Positions 36,527-44,672 of a DNA stretch of 64,000 nucleotides are shown here, in pieces. This DNA comes from Flavobacterium sp. KS-LB2 (GTDB lineage: Bacteria > Bacteroidota > Bacteroidia > Flavobacteriales > Flavobacteriaceae). The translations under genes were made by a program, and so were the position numbers. The notes below the pieces were generated by a model. The model searched no databases. It was given only the letters and a program-made list of their open reading frames with translations, and had not been told where the DNA came from. Each line of letters starts with the position of its first letter. Positions within the stretch are counted from its first letter, which is position 1. The DNA is taken from positions 2,170,001 through 2,234,000 of the forward strand of contig NZ_CP145904.1 in assembly GCF_036895565.1 (NCBI RefSeq), written 5' to 3'.

Positions 36527-36646
36527 GCTAACAGCTGTTTTGAGCTAGCTGGAGTTTAGTGGAATTACCGTTTCGCATCAAGTTTTCGTTAAGCCGAAAA
36601 TTGAGCGATTACGAACTTCCAGCCATCTCAAAGCCGGAACATTAGC
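36527..36646 (+). repeat. attC-like imperfect inverted repeat
   Basis: Two arms of about 30 bases face each other over 120 bp: GCTAAC...TTTTGAG...GCTGGAG on the left and CTTCCAGC...CTCAAAG...ATTAGC on the right. GCTAA, TTTGAG and GCTGGA are identical after reverse complement, separated by unpaired stretches. An inner TTTTCG/CGAAAA hairpin sits in the loop. Length, imperfect pairing and position directly after a stop codon resemble integron attC sites, but the core is not an exact RYYYAAC/GTTRRRY pair and no integrase is present. Confidence 0.4.
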
Positions 36647-36719
36647 GGTAATAAAACCTCAAAATCAAGAGTCTATAACCCATTTTTTTTTACATTTGAC
36701 ACATTAAGCACTACAGCAA

Positions 36720-37631
36720 TTAAGTATTCCAAGTATTTTCTCGAGTGTTGACTTCAAGCCTATATCCTTTGCCACGGATAACAACAATTTTGATATTAGG
36801 ATCAAGCTCCAGTTTTTTTCTAAGTTTTGATATGAACATATCCAGACTACGCCCCACAATAACACCTTCATCTTCCCAAATCTCTTTTTGCAGTCGGCTT
36901 CTCGCGATAATCTCGTTGGGAGACGATGCAAACATAAGCAATACACGGGTTTCCGTTCCAGTAAGGTCTGTTGTCTTTCCATCTATAATAAGTTTCCTAT
37001 TTTTGGCATCAAACAACACTGAGTCCAAAGCAAACATATTAGTTTGTTGACCGTCAGGTAAAGTTTTTCGTGAAGTAATAGATCTCCAAAAAATAAAACC
37101 TACAAATGCTAAAAATGACAGGCTAACCAAAACGTATCCATTTTCTTCTATAGTTATTCCATTCGGTTTGAACTTAATGTTAATCCTATAACAGGCTTTG
37201 GGTTGCCTTCTTCCTATACAAGTTACAATATCATCTTTTTTATTTTTGGATATAGCATAGCCATAGATTATACTTGAGTTATCACAGTTCAGAACATTAA
37301 CTATATAATTATTGGAGAGTGGCACGTTGTCCAAAAAACGCTGGGTAGAACTCATTAGGGAGTCCGGTAGAAAAGTAAGTTCGTTCTCAAAGCTAATTTG
37401 GTATTCATTTTCTGCGATCTTTTTTATAGGGAGCACCCTTGATGTACTATCACCAGACTGAAGGAGTATTTCATGCCCAATCCTACGTAGTAAAACTACC
37501 CTTCTAGAAATAGTATAATCATCTTTATCCACCGTCACGAAAGCCACACAGATTACAGCAATAAATAATAGCAGTATCGACCCGAAAAGGTAATTGCGTT
37601 TTCCAGAAAGAAAATTTCGACTATCATGCAT
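36720..37631 (-). CDS. Membrane-anchored winged-helix transcriptional regulator (ToxR/CadC-like layout)
   Basis: The 303-residue protein has two membrane helices (about 14-34 and 164-182) with a periplasmic domain of some 130 residues between them. That domain contains paired cysteines (NVLNCDNS and VTCIGRRQPKACYR). The C-terminal cytoplasmic part (about 200-298) is an OmpR/PhoB-type winged helix: LTGTETRVLLMFASSPNEII, RSRLQKEIWEDE, GRSLDMFISKLRKKLELDP, VVIRGKGYRLEV. There is no receiver domain, so it looks like a one-component sensor that binds DNA from the membrane. This C-terminal DNA-binding layout is the reverse of ToxR. It is divergent from the gene at 37743 with 111 bp between, suggesting that gene as a target. 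Signal unknown. Confidence 0.85.
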   Translation of the reverse strand: MHDSRNFLSGKRNYLFGSILLLFIAVICVAFVTVDKDDYTISRRVVLLRRIGHEILLQSGDSTSRVLPIKKIAENEYQISFENELTFLPDSLMSSTQRFLDNVPLSNNYIVNVLNCDNSSIIYGYAISKNKKDDIVTCIGRRQPKACYRINIKFKPNGITIEENGYVLVSLSFLAFVGFIFWRSITSRKTLPDGQQTNMFALDSVLFDAKNRKLIIDGKTTDLTGTETRVLLMFASSPNEIIARSRLQKEIWEDEGVIVGRSLDMFISKLRKKLELDPNIKIVVIRGKGYRLEVNTRENTWNT

Positions 37632-37742
37632 AGAGTCAAGTTTTTATTTACAAAGTTTACATTTTTATTTACAATTTTAATCACTCAAACCGAAAAATAT
37701 CGAAGTAATTTAGCTGCTTAAAACTTAAAAAGAGATAAAACT

Positions 37743-38348
37743 ATGTCATTAATTAAATCTACAAAAAATAGGAAAAGAATTATTTATACACTAATCTTAA
37801 TGCTTGTTGTGGTAAGTGGACTGGTATTTAGCTTCGCTCAGTTTGCCTTCGGCACGGATGTTAATCGTGAAATTAAAAATGAAACTACCCCATCTTCAAG
37901 ATCGTTGTCCATTGCTGAAAGGAAAGCCAACTTGGATAAAAGAAAAAAATGGGAGACTTCTCCTGACGGTATAAAGTACAAAGCATGGGAGGTTTCTCCT
38001 GAAGGTAAAAAGATACATGCCAGTCATGATAAAATAAAGCAGTACATTAAGGATTTCTCCAATATGGAAGCTGTGGTAACCTCTGTAACTTTTCAGCGTG
38101 AAAACGCGAAATCATCAGGACCAAAATGGCTTATAGTTCGGATAAATGGTGAAGATTACATGATGCAATATATTCCTAAGGATTTTGAGCAGTTAAAAAG
38201 CCTGAAAGTTAACGACAAAATAATTGTAAAAAGCCGCAGCGCAGGGTATTCGCCTAATCACCCCTATTTAATTCTATCGGGCGACTATATTGCGCGAAAA
38301 AATACGATCCTTTTTAAACGTGACTTCAGCAAAAATAACCCTTGCTAA
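37743..38348 (+). CDS. Unrecognised membrane-anchored protein with a tandem WExSPxGxK repeat
   Basis: The 201-residue product has one N-terminal helix (about 13-36), which may be an uncleaved anchor or signal. Residues about 69-92 contain a short tandem repeat (KKWETSPDGIKY / KAWEVSPEGKKI). The C-terminal half (about 108-190) is beta-rich (AVVTSVTFQ, WLIVRINGEDYMMQYIP, DKIIVKSRSAG, YLILSGDYI), which could be a small OB-like barrel; that is only a guess from strand order. It is divergent from the membrane-bound regulator, which may control it. No family recognised. Confidence 0.6.
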   Translation: MSLIKSTKNRKRIIYTLILMLVVVSGLVFSFAQFAFGTDVNREIKNETTPSSRSLSIAERKANLDKRKKWETSPDGIKYKAWEVSPEGKKIHASHDKIKQYIKDFSNMEAVVTSVTFQRENAKSSGPKWLIVRINGEDYMMQYIPKDFEQLKSLKVNDKIIVKSRSAGYSPNHPYLILSGDYIARKNTILFKRDFSKNNPC

Positions 38349-38838
38349 GGATTAATACCAGAGGCTAGCTAGTGGTAATTCTCCTCTCGTCCAAAGCCTC
38401 AAAAATGCAAATACATGTTCCCAAAATCTCCCGCAGCACTACTAGAAACGCTAAAAAACAATTAAAATCATGACAATCTAATATTTAAGTACAACCGAAT
38501 AATTCTAAAATGCCTTTCAAGAGTAATTATGAATATTGGATTGATATCAATTTAGTACTTGATAATTTCCGAAAACAATTTGCTATGACAGAAATTAGCA
38601 AGGAAATTTTTGAGTAAAATTGGAAATTATTATAAAAATTACTGCTAACAGCGCATAAACATAATTACTAGATTACATTAGCTTCAACTATTTTCTCACA
38701 GAAAATTTTTATCTTCACAGGAAATAAAATGTTTTGCTTTCCCGCAACTAATAACTATGAGCAAGAGATCGTTAAACATCATAGCATTGTGGCACCTTGC
38801 ACTCAGACATTTAGAAAAACATTTAAAAAATTAAAATT
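38349..38838. other. Long non-coding gap in the accessory region
   Basis: About 490 bp between two plus-strand genes. It holds a GAGGCT/AGCCTC inverted repeat (38361-38400), a small orphan ORF (38510-38617) and, 26 bp after it, GCTAACAGC (38644), which also begins the attC-like element at 36527, with ATTAGC 28 bp further on. Otherwise it is AT-rich and unassigned. Confidence 0.45.
38510..38617 (+). pseudogene. Short orphan ORF, possible gene remnant
   Basis: ATG to TAA encodes 35 residues starting MPFKSNYEYW and ending TEISKEIFE. The composition looks protein-like (aromatic and charged residues well mixed), unlike random AT-rich sequence. There is no signal peptide, no obvious promoter box and no recognised family. 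It may be the tail of a decayed gene or a small real gene. Confidence 0.2.
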
Positions 38839-39276
38839 ATGGCACTTATCAATCCTCACATTAACTTCAACGGAAATGCCGAAGAAGCATTCCATTTTTA
38901 CAAATCAGTATTTGGTGGTGAATTCGCTATGATTATGCGGTTCAAAGATATATCGAGTCCGGAAAATCCAGTTTCAGAAAATGAAGCAAACAAAATAATG
39001 CACATTGCTCTACCTATTGGCAAAAATATATTAATGGCTAATGATGTTCCAGAAAGTATGGGGCGTGTAAATGAAAATGAAAATAGGTCAAAAATAGCTA
39101 TTAGTGCTGAAAGTAAGGAAGAAGCAGACCATTTATTTAATGGACTTTCAGCAGGTGGAAATATTGAAATGCCAATAAATAATAGTCCTTGGGGTTCTTA
39201 TTTTGGAATGTTTAGAGACAAATTTGGCATTGAATGGATGGTAGATTTTGACCCCAAGTACAAAGGAAAACCATAA
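38839..39276 (+). CDS. VOC-superfamily (PhnB/glyoxalase-like) protein
   Basis: The 145-residue protein has the features of the PhnB-type vicinal oxygen chelate fold: LINPHINFNGNAEEAFHFYKSVFGGEF at the start, a central IMHIALPIGKNILMANDVPE strand pair, and the C-terminal GSYFGMFRDKFGIEWMVDF. Such proteins dimerise and often bind small molecules or metal; enzymatic roles vary, so none is claimed. A DUF2200 gene follows 16 bp downstream and probably shares its transcript. A frame at 38729-38932 overlaps this start out of phase and is not believed. Confidence 0.88.
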   Translation: MALINPHINFNGNAEEAFHFYKSVFGGEFAMIMRFKDISSPENPVSENEANKIMHIALPIGKNILMANDVPESMGRVNENENRSKIAISAESKEEADHLFNGLSAGGNIEMPINNSPWGSYFGMFRDKFGIEWMVDFDPKYKGKP

Positions 39277-39292
39277 AAAAGTACCACTTAAT

Positions 39293-39658
39293 ATGAAAGT
39301 AACAGCCGTACATAATGAACGAATTGCCCAATTAACTTTTGCATCTGTCTATCCACACTATATTTCAAAAGTGGAACGCAAAGGCAGAACGGTAGAAGAA
39401 TTACACCAAGTCATAAATTGGCTAACAGGATTTGACGCCCAAAAATTGCAGGCTTTAATTGAAGAGAAAGTAACATTTGAGACCTTTTTTAAAACAGCTA
39501 AGCTAAACCCAAATGCGCAATTGATAACGGGCATAATATGTGGTTATAGGATTGAAGATATAGACAATCCATTGACTAAACAAATACGCTATTTAGACAA
39601 GTTAGTGGACGAATTAGCCAAAGGCAAAAAAATGGAAAAAATACTACGAACAGCTTAA
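39293..39658 (+). CDS. DUF2200 family protein
   Basis: The 121-residue protein starts MKVTAVHNERIAQLTFASVY, the recognisable opening of DUF2200, and continues with YPHYISKVERKGRT, INWLTGFDAQKL and TGIICGYRIEDIDNPL. It is soluble, basic at the C-terminus, and of unknown biochemical role. The ATG at 39293 gives the family-length protein; an upstream in-frame TTG at 39248 lies inside the VOC gene. The 16-bp spacing suggests an operon with the VOC gene. Confidence 0.85.
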   Translation: MKVTAVHNERIAQLTFASVYPHYISKVERKGRTVEELHQVINWLTGFDAQKLQALIEEKVTFETFFKTAKLNPNAQLITGIICGYRIEDIDNPLTKQIRYLDKLVDELAKGKKMEKILRTA

Positions 39659-39893
39659 AAAAAGGCTCCTCAAATAAAGATAACTGATGTACAACATCCA
39701 TATATTTCAAAATAAACCACAAAAAAATCTGATTTAAAGACTTTTACTATTTTAAAATTATTCGGAAATCATTTTAAGCATTTTTTAAAAACGTTTTTTT
39801 GCATTACAAATCGACTATATTTACAATAAATAAAGTATTAATAAAAACTTTTATCAAGGTCTAATCGAGCTGTCATCACCAACATTTTAATCT

Positions 39894-40322
39894 ATGAAAA
39901 TACTATTGACATACTTAATTTTAATTTCAAATTTTACCGTATTCTCCCAGTCTAACACTGTGGTTGGCGATTATAAACTTGTACTTGGAAGTTCCGAGAA
40001 TGACGTATTTGAGTATAAAATGACTTTAAATCAAGACGGAACGTTTTTCTTGCATTATTACTCCAATATCAAAAAAGGAATTCCACCCAAAGTAAATAAA
40101 TACGGAAAAGGAAAATGGACTGAAGAAAACAAAGTGATTTCATTGTTTTGCGATAAACAATTAGACTTAGATGAAAAACATACTTTGAACTTCTCAAATT
40201 CCAAAGCAAGATTTATAATAAAGTCGCCTAGAGACAAAACAGACCGTATAATTAAGACAAGAATTAAGTTCTTAGAGTCTGAAATTTTCTGGATGAAAGG
40301 AATTGAGCTGTTCAAAATATAA
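39894..40322 (+). CDS. Small secreted protein of unknown function (lipocalin-like pattern)
   Basis: The 142-residue product has a signal peptide (MKILLTYLILISNFTVFSQ). The mature part is a series of short beta strands: VVGDYKLV, YKMTLNQDGTFFLHYYS, KYGKGKWTEENKVISLFC and TLNFSNSKARFII. A GDYKL start and a GKWTEENKVI turn are common in small META/lipocalin-like extracytoplasmic proteins, but I cannot name a family. It stands alone with 235 bp of AT-rich sequence upstream. GTTAACAG follows 6 bp after the stop. Likely periplasmic. Confidence 0.65.
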   Translation: MKILLTYLILISNFTVFSQSNTVVGDYKLVLGSSENDVFEYKMTLNQDGTFFLHYYSNIKKGIPPKVNKYGKGKWTEENKVISLFCDKQLDLDEKHTLNFSNSKARFIIKSPRDKTDRIIKTRIKFLESEIFWMKGIELFKI

Positions 40323-40456
40323 AGAGTGTTAACAGTTAACATGCCTTAGAACGGTACCTTTGATAATCTTAAAAAAATTCACCCCCTTTTTTGAGATTGT
40401 TAATTTAGCTGATTTTCAGCTATTAAACGACTTAAATCAATATCAGCATCTATAAA

Positions 40457-40479
40457 AAAAGCCCCAATCTGGGGCTTTT
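40457..40479 (-). terminator. Terminator after rluD
   Basis: A 10-bp stem AAAAGCCCCA / TGGGGCTTTT with 3-nt loop, 7 bp after the rluD stop; A/T runs flank both sides. Confidence 0.9.
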
Positions 40480-40485
40480 ACTATT

Positions 40486-41529
40486 TTATTCTAATTCTTC
40501 GTCCGTGCTATGCGATTTAGAATATCCTCTCCATTTCTCAATACAATCTTGAAAATCCTGTGGGAGTTCTGTATCAAAACGCATCATCTCACCGGTTGTA
40601 GGATGCACAAAACCTAAAGTTTTAGCATGTAACGCTTGTCTTGGCAATGCCTTGAAGCAATTGTCTATAAACTGCTTGTATTTAGTAAACGTAGTTCCTT
40701 TCAAAATCAAATGACCACCATAACGTTCGTCATTAAATAAAGGATGTCCTATATGTTTCAAATGTGCCCGAATCTGGTGCGTTCTTCCCGTTTCCAGTTG
40801 GCATGAAATCAATGTCACGTATCCAAAACGCTCCAACACTTTGTAATGCGTCACAGCAGGTTTCCCGATTTCCGGATCAGCAAAAACTGCCATTTGCATG
40901 CGATCTTTCAAGTGCCTTGCTAAGTTTCCTTCAATTGTTCCTTTATCCTCAGTTACATTTCCCCAAACTAAAGCAATATACTCTCTTTCAGATGTTTTAG
41001 CTTCAAATTGCTTAGCAAGATGCGTCATCGCCGCTTCCGTTTTGGCAATCACCAATAAGCCTGAAGTGTCTTTATCAATACGATGGACTAATCCAGGACG
41101 TTCACTGCTGTTCATTGGTAAATTATCAAAATGATACGCCAATGCATGCACTAAAGTTCCTGTGTAATTACCGTGACCAGGATGCACTACCATTCCTGGT
41201 AACTTGTTAATCAAGAGCAAGGTATCGTCTTCGTAAACAATATCTAGCGGAATATTCTCTGGAATAATATGATTTTCATACGGAGGATGAGTGAGCATAA
41301 CCCGAACTACATCATGTGCTTTTACCTTGTAATTTGACTTTACCGTAGCGTCATTTACAAAAATATTTCCCTCGGTAGCTGCAGTTTGTATTTTATTACG
41401 AGTTGCATTTTGTATCAGGCTCATCAAGTATTTATCAATTCGCAAGGACGCTTGCCCTTTGGGAACTTCAAACCTAAAATGTTCAAATAACTCGTCTTCT
41501 AAATCTAGTGTATCTATATTATTGTTCAT
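40486..41529 (-). CDS. rluD: Ribosomal large subunit pseudouridine synthase, RluD type
   Basis: This enzyme converts uridines of 23S rRNA (helix 69 in E. coli) to pseudouridine. The 347-residue protein has an N-terminal S4 RNA-binding domain (SLRIDKYLMSL ... IFVNDATVKSNYKVKAHD) and a catalytic domain with HRIDKDTSGLLVIAK, whose Asp in the RIDKDTSG motif is the nucleophile, plus LETGRTHQIRAHL. I start at the ATG at 41529; the codon before it is TTG. It overlaps the end of the PASTA gene by 11 bp, so the two are translationally coupled. Confidence 0.94.
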   Translation of the reverse strand: MNNNIDTLDLEDELFEHFRFEVPKGQASLRIDKYLMSLIQNATRNKIQTAATEGNIFVNDATVKSNYKVKAHDVVRVMLTHPPYENHIIPENIPLDIVYEDDTLLLINKLPGMVVHPGHGNYTGTLVHALAYHFDNLPMNSSERPGLVHRIDKDTSGLLVIAKTEAAMTHLAKQFEAKTSEREYIALVWGNVTEDKGTIEGNLARHLKDRMQMAVFADPEIGKPAVTHYKVLERFGYVTLISCQLETGRTHQIRAHLKHIGHPLFNDERYGGHLILKGTTFTKYKQFIDNCFKALPRQALHAKTLGFVHPTTGEMMRFDTELPQDFQDCIEKWRGYSKSHSTDEELE

Positions 41530-42142
41530 CAACTGGTGTTTCTTCTATTGGTGCAACCAGAGTATCTGCGGCACTTTCTTCTTCTTCATAACTCATTTTT
41601 CCGTCGCCTAAAACCAAATCAATTTTAGATGATTTCAAGACTTTGTCGCCTACTTTTAGGTTTCTTCCTTTAAAACGCATTTCCAGTACCATGTCTTTAC
41701 CCAGATTTGGAACATACGTAACCGTTCCTTCCTCAAGTCCTAAAGCTTTCAATGTAGGCACTGCTTCACGGTAGGTTTTATTCACTAAATCAGGAACTCG
41801 TACAGATGAGAATCCTGAAGTATTTATTTTTATGTATATCTTTCGACCCACTTTTACCTTTGTACCTGGCGATGGATCTTGCTCAACCACACTAAATTGG
41901 GGAAAATCACTTCTGTAATCCACACTGTCCAAAAGCACATAATCTAAATCCAACTCATCCAGCTTTTCTTCTACTTGCTCTTCAGTCAATTTACTCAAAT
42001 TTGGAACAGCAATTTCATGACCATGATCTGTAGTAAACGTCAACCAATGCATAAACAAATAACCCAAAGCAGCAATAATGGCTAGTGCAATTAATACTTG
42101 TACAAGAAAAACACGGCTAGTAAGATACTTACGTAAACTCAT
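41519..42142 (-). CDS. PASTA-domain membrane protein
   Basis: The 207-residue protein has a single N-terminal membrane helix (about 10-33) and a periplasmic region with three PASTA-like repeats: IAVPNLSKLTEEQVEEKLDE, VRVPDLVNKTYREAVPTLKAL and the shorter central FSVVEQDPSPGTKVKVGRKIYI region. The tail is acidic. PASTA domains bind peptidoglycan or beta-lactams in kinases and PBPs; here no kinase or transpeptidase domain is attached. The gene is coupled to rluD and faces away from ddl, as is common in Flavobacteria. The ATG at 42142 follows a -7 box; a longer frame to 42187 runs through that box and is rejected. Confidence 0.88.
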   Translation of the reverse strand: MSLRKYLTSRVFLVQVLIALAIIAALGYLFMHWLTFTTDHGHEIAVPNLSKLTEEQVEEKLDELDLDYVLLDSVDYRSDFPQFSVVEQDPSPGTKVKVGRKIYIKINTSGFSSVRVPDLVNKTYREAVPTLKALGLEEGTVTYVPNLGKDMVLEMRFKGRNLKVGDKVLKSSKIDLVLGDGKMSYEEEESAADTLVAPIEETPVDEQ

Positions 42143-42162
42143 AAATTTATTTTTAGATGTGG

Positions 42163-42170
42163 CAAAGATA
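42163..42170 (-). promoter_or_regulatory. Putative -7 box of the PASTA-rluD operon
   Basis: TATCTTTG on the minus strand, exact fit to TAnnTTTG, 21 bp before the ATG at 42142. Confidence 0.5.
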
Positions 42171-42240
42171 AAGCTATTTCGTTTCAAAAAAAATGATAAT
42201 TTTGTTTAATCGTTTTTAGGAATAATCCTGATGAGTTTCA

Positions 42241-42320
42241 GGAGCTATTTCCCGCTATTCGCTTAAATCTTTGCTTTTTCTAAAGAAAAAAAGTAAAGGA
42301 TATCGCTACTATCGGGGCTA
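42241..42320 (+). repeat. Dispersed intergenic repeat, copy 3
   Basis: Begins GGAGCTATTTCCCGCTATTCG and ends CTACTATCGGGGCTA, with central hairpin CTTTGCTTTTT / AAAAAAGTAAAG. It lies in the divergent gap between the PASTA gene and ddl, ending 36 bp before ddl. Confidence 0.85.
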
Positions 42321-42356
42321 AAAACAAATCCTTTTCACAACACTTATTTTATAAAA

Positions 42357-43328
42357 ATGAAAAACATTGCCATCATCATGGGCGGATATTCCAGCGAGTA
42401 TAAAATCTCACTCATCAGCGGAAACGTCGTATATCAATTTCTAGACAAAACAAAATACAATGGATTCCGAATCCATATTTTCAAAGAAAAATGGGTCTAT
42501 GTTGATGCTAATGATACTGAATTTCCTATCGATAAAAATGATTTTTCAGTGACGGTTGGTGGAAACAAAATCACTTTCGATTGTGTCTTCAATGCCATTC
42601 ACGGAACTCCCGGTGAAGATGGATTAATGCAAGCCTATTTCGAGTTACTGCATATTCCGCAAACCTCTTGCGATTATTACCAAGCGGCTTTAACGTTCAA
42701 CAAACGTGATTTATTGTCGGTTTTAAAACCATACGGAATAAAAACGGCTACTTCCTATTATTTAAACAAAGGCGATGCAATCAATACAGACGAGATTGTA
42801 GCTAAAGTTGGTTTGCCGTGCTTTGTAAAACCCAATAAAGCAGGTTCCAGTTTTGGAATTTCAAAAGTAAAAACGGCTGCCGAATTGCCAATCGCGATTG
42901 AAGTCGCCTATAAAGAAGACAACGAAATCATCATCGAAAGTTTTCTTGACGGCACCGAAGTTTCCGTTGGTGTGATCAATTACAAGGGAACTGTAACTGT
43001 TCTTCCAATCACTGAAATTGTTTCCGACAATGATTTCTTCGATTATGAAGCCAAATATTTAGGTAAATCACAAGAAATCACACCAGCAAGAATCTCAGAT
43101 GAAATGACCCAAAAAGTAAGCGAAATTGCCAAACGTGCTTACGAAGTGCTCAAAATGAAAGGTTTCTCACGAAGCGAATTTATATTGGTAAACGGAGAAC
43201 CACACATGTTGGAAATGAATACCATTCCGGGATTAACAACGGAAAGTTTGATTCCACAACAAGCCAAAGCCGCTGGAATTTCACTAGAGGATTTGTTTAC
43301 CAATGCGATAGAATTGGCATTAGCCTAA
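42357..43328 (+). CDS. ddl: D-alanine--D-alanine ligase
   Basis: The enzyme joins two D-alanines with ATP for peptidoglycan precursors. The 323-residue ATP-grasp protein shows NIAIIMGGYSSEYKISLISG (3-22), NAIHGTPGEDGLMQAYFELL, PCFVKPNKAGSSFGISKV, the ATP-grasp turn IIIESFLDGTEVSVGV, and the metal-binding end HMLEMNTIPGLTTESLIPQQA. Length and motif order match the family. It faces away from the PASTA/rluD unit, and coaD follows 82 bp downstream on the same strand. Confidence 0.97.
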   Translation: MKNIAIIMGGYSSEYKISLISGNVVYQFLDKTKYNGFRIHIFKEKWVYVDANDTEFPIDKNDFSVTVGGNKITFDCVFNAIHGTPGEDGLMQAYFELLHIPQTSCDYYQAALTFNKRDLLSVLKPYGIKTATSYYLNKGDAINTDEIVAKVGLPCFVKPNKAGSSFGISKVKTAAELPIAIEVAYKEDNEIIIESFLDGTEVSVGVINYKGTVTVLPITEIVSDNDFFDYEAKYLGKSQEITPARISDEMTQKVSEIAKRAYEVLKMKGFSRSEFILVNGEPHMLEMNTIPGLTTESLIPQQAKAAGISLEDLFTNAIELALA

Positions 43329-43410
43329 ATCATAACTTGTCATTTCTAAGAAGAAGAAAAAACACACAAAGAGATTTTTTCTTTGTGATATTGACAAACA
43401 AAACAAACAC

Positions 43411-43866
43411 ATGAGAAAAGCCATATTCCCGGGTTCTTTTGACCCAATAACTTTAGGACATGAAGACATCATCAAGAGAAGCCTTCCGCTATTTGATGAA
43501 ATCGTAATTGCCATTGGTATCAATGCCGAAAAAAAATACATGTTTTCACTAGAAGATAGAAAACGTTTTATCGAGGAAACTTTCAAAAACGAACCTAAAG
43601 TTTCTGTCATCACTTATGAAGGTTTGACCATTGATTTATGCCACAAAATAAAAGCCGATTTTATACTTCGCGGTTTACGTAATCCTGCCGATTTCGAATT
43701 TGAAAAGGCCATTGCACACACCAATCGTCGATTATCAAAAATAGAAACTGTCTTTTTATTGACTGCCGCAAGAACTTCATATATCAGTTCAAGTATTGTA
43801 AGAGATGTAATCCGCAATGGAGGACAATATGAAATGCTGGTTCCAGATGCAGTACGAGTGAAATAA
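43411..43866 (+). CDS. coaD: Phosphopantetheine adenylyltransferase
   Basis: The enzyme transfers AMP from ATP to 4'-phosphopantetheine, the penultimate step of CoA synthesis. The 151-residue nucleotidyltransferase has FPGSFDPITLGHEDII with the TxGH motif (His17), the RGLRNPADFEFE loop and the C-terminal YISSSIVRDV ATP-binding motif. It is soluble and cytoplasmic, and usually hexameric. Position after ddl is frequent in Bacteroidota. Confidence 0.97.
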   Translation: MRKAIFPGSFDPITLGHEDIIKRSLPLFDEIVIAIGINAEKKYMFSLEDRKRFIEETFKNEPKVSVITYEGLTIDLCHKIKADFILRGLRNPADFEFEKAIAHTNRRLSKIETVFLLTAARTSYISSSIVRDVIRNGGQYEMLVPDAVRVK

Positions 43867-43946
43867 TACTTGCCATCAACCAAATATAAATTTGCGAAGC
43901 GAGGCAATAAGCCATAATTTCGCCTAAAAATAAAAGCCATCAAACA

Positions 43947-44525
43947 ATGAGTATAGAAAGAGAATTAAATAAACGCAGCGGATCTAAATGTGAACTTTGT
44001 GGTACAACCGAAAACCTAAAAGTATATGATGTATTGCCTACCAAAAAAGGTGGACTTGGCGAAAGTATCTTGGCTTGTAGCACTTGTATCAATCAAATTG
44101 AAAATCCAGATACTGTAGATTTGAATCATTGGAGATGTTTGAATGACAGTATGTGGAGCGAACATGCCCCAGTACAAGTTGTGGCATGGAGAATGTTGAG
44201 TCGTTTGCGTGCTGCTGGATGGCCTCAAGAATTATTAGACCAAATGTATTTAGACGAAGATACTTTAGCTTGGGCGCAAGCAACAGGTGAAGGCGAAGAG
44301 GACGAAAACAAAGTAATTCACCGCGACAGTAATGGCGTAATTCTGGAAACTGGAGATTCAGTTGTATTAATCAAAGATTTAAAAGTAAAAGGTTCCAGTA
44401 TGGTAGCCAAACAAGGAACTGCAGTACGTAACATTCGTTTAGACCATGAAAATGCCGAATATATTGAAGGTAAAGTTGATGGCCAGACTATTGTTATCAT
44501 TACCCAATACGTGAAGAAAATATAG
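43947..44525 (+). CDS. PhnA/YjdM-family zinc-ribbon protein
   Basis: The 192-residue protein has an N-terminal zinc ribbon with two Cys pairs (CELCG at 15-19 and CSTC near 49) and, at the C-terminus, the PhnA domain: VIHRDSNGVILETGDSVVLIKDLKVKGSS, then QGTAVRNIRL and the VDGQTIVIITQYVKKI end. Despite the name there is no good evidence that the family hydrolyses phosphonoacetate; its function is unknown. A middle segment (about 65-110) is an extra helical domain seen in the longer members. It is followed by a strong terminator shared with the convergent helicase gene. Confidence 0.88.
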   Translation: MSIERELNKRSGSKCELCGTTENLKVYDVLPTKKGGLGESILACSTCINQIENPDTVDLNHWRCLNDSMWSEHAPVQVVAWRMLSRLRAAGWPQELLDQMYLDEDTLAWAQATGEGEEDENKVIHRDSNGVILETGDSVVLIKDLKVKGSSMVAKQGTAVRNIRLDHENAEYIEGKVDGQTIVIITQYVKKI

Positions 44526-44580
44526 TTTGCAGTGATCAGTGATCGGAAAAAAGAGTGATTAGTGACTTTCTTGATAACAA

Positions 44581-44620
44581 AAAATCGTTAACAGTAATCA
44601 AATTTACTGTTAACGATTTT
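44581..44620. terminator. Bidirectional terminator between phnA-like and helicase genes
   Basis: A perfect 17-bp stem AAAATCGTTAACAGTAA / TTACTGTTAACGATTTT with 6-nt loop and T/A runs on both sides. Confidence 0.92.
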
Positions 44621-44672
44621 TTTATTGGTATAATGTTTTTTTTACTGCTCACTAGAAACTGAAAACTGAACA

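Noticed and set aside
38729..38932. Plus-strand frame of 67 codons before and across the VOC start
   Set aside because: It overlaps the VOC gene out of frame and lacks domain features.
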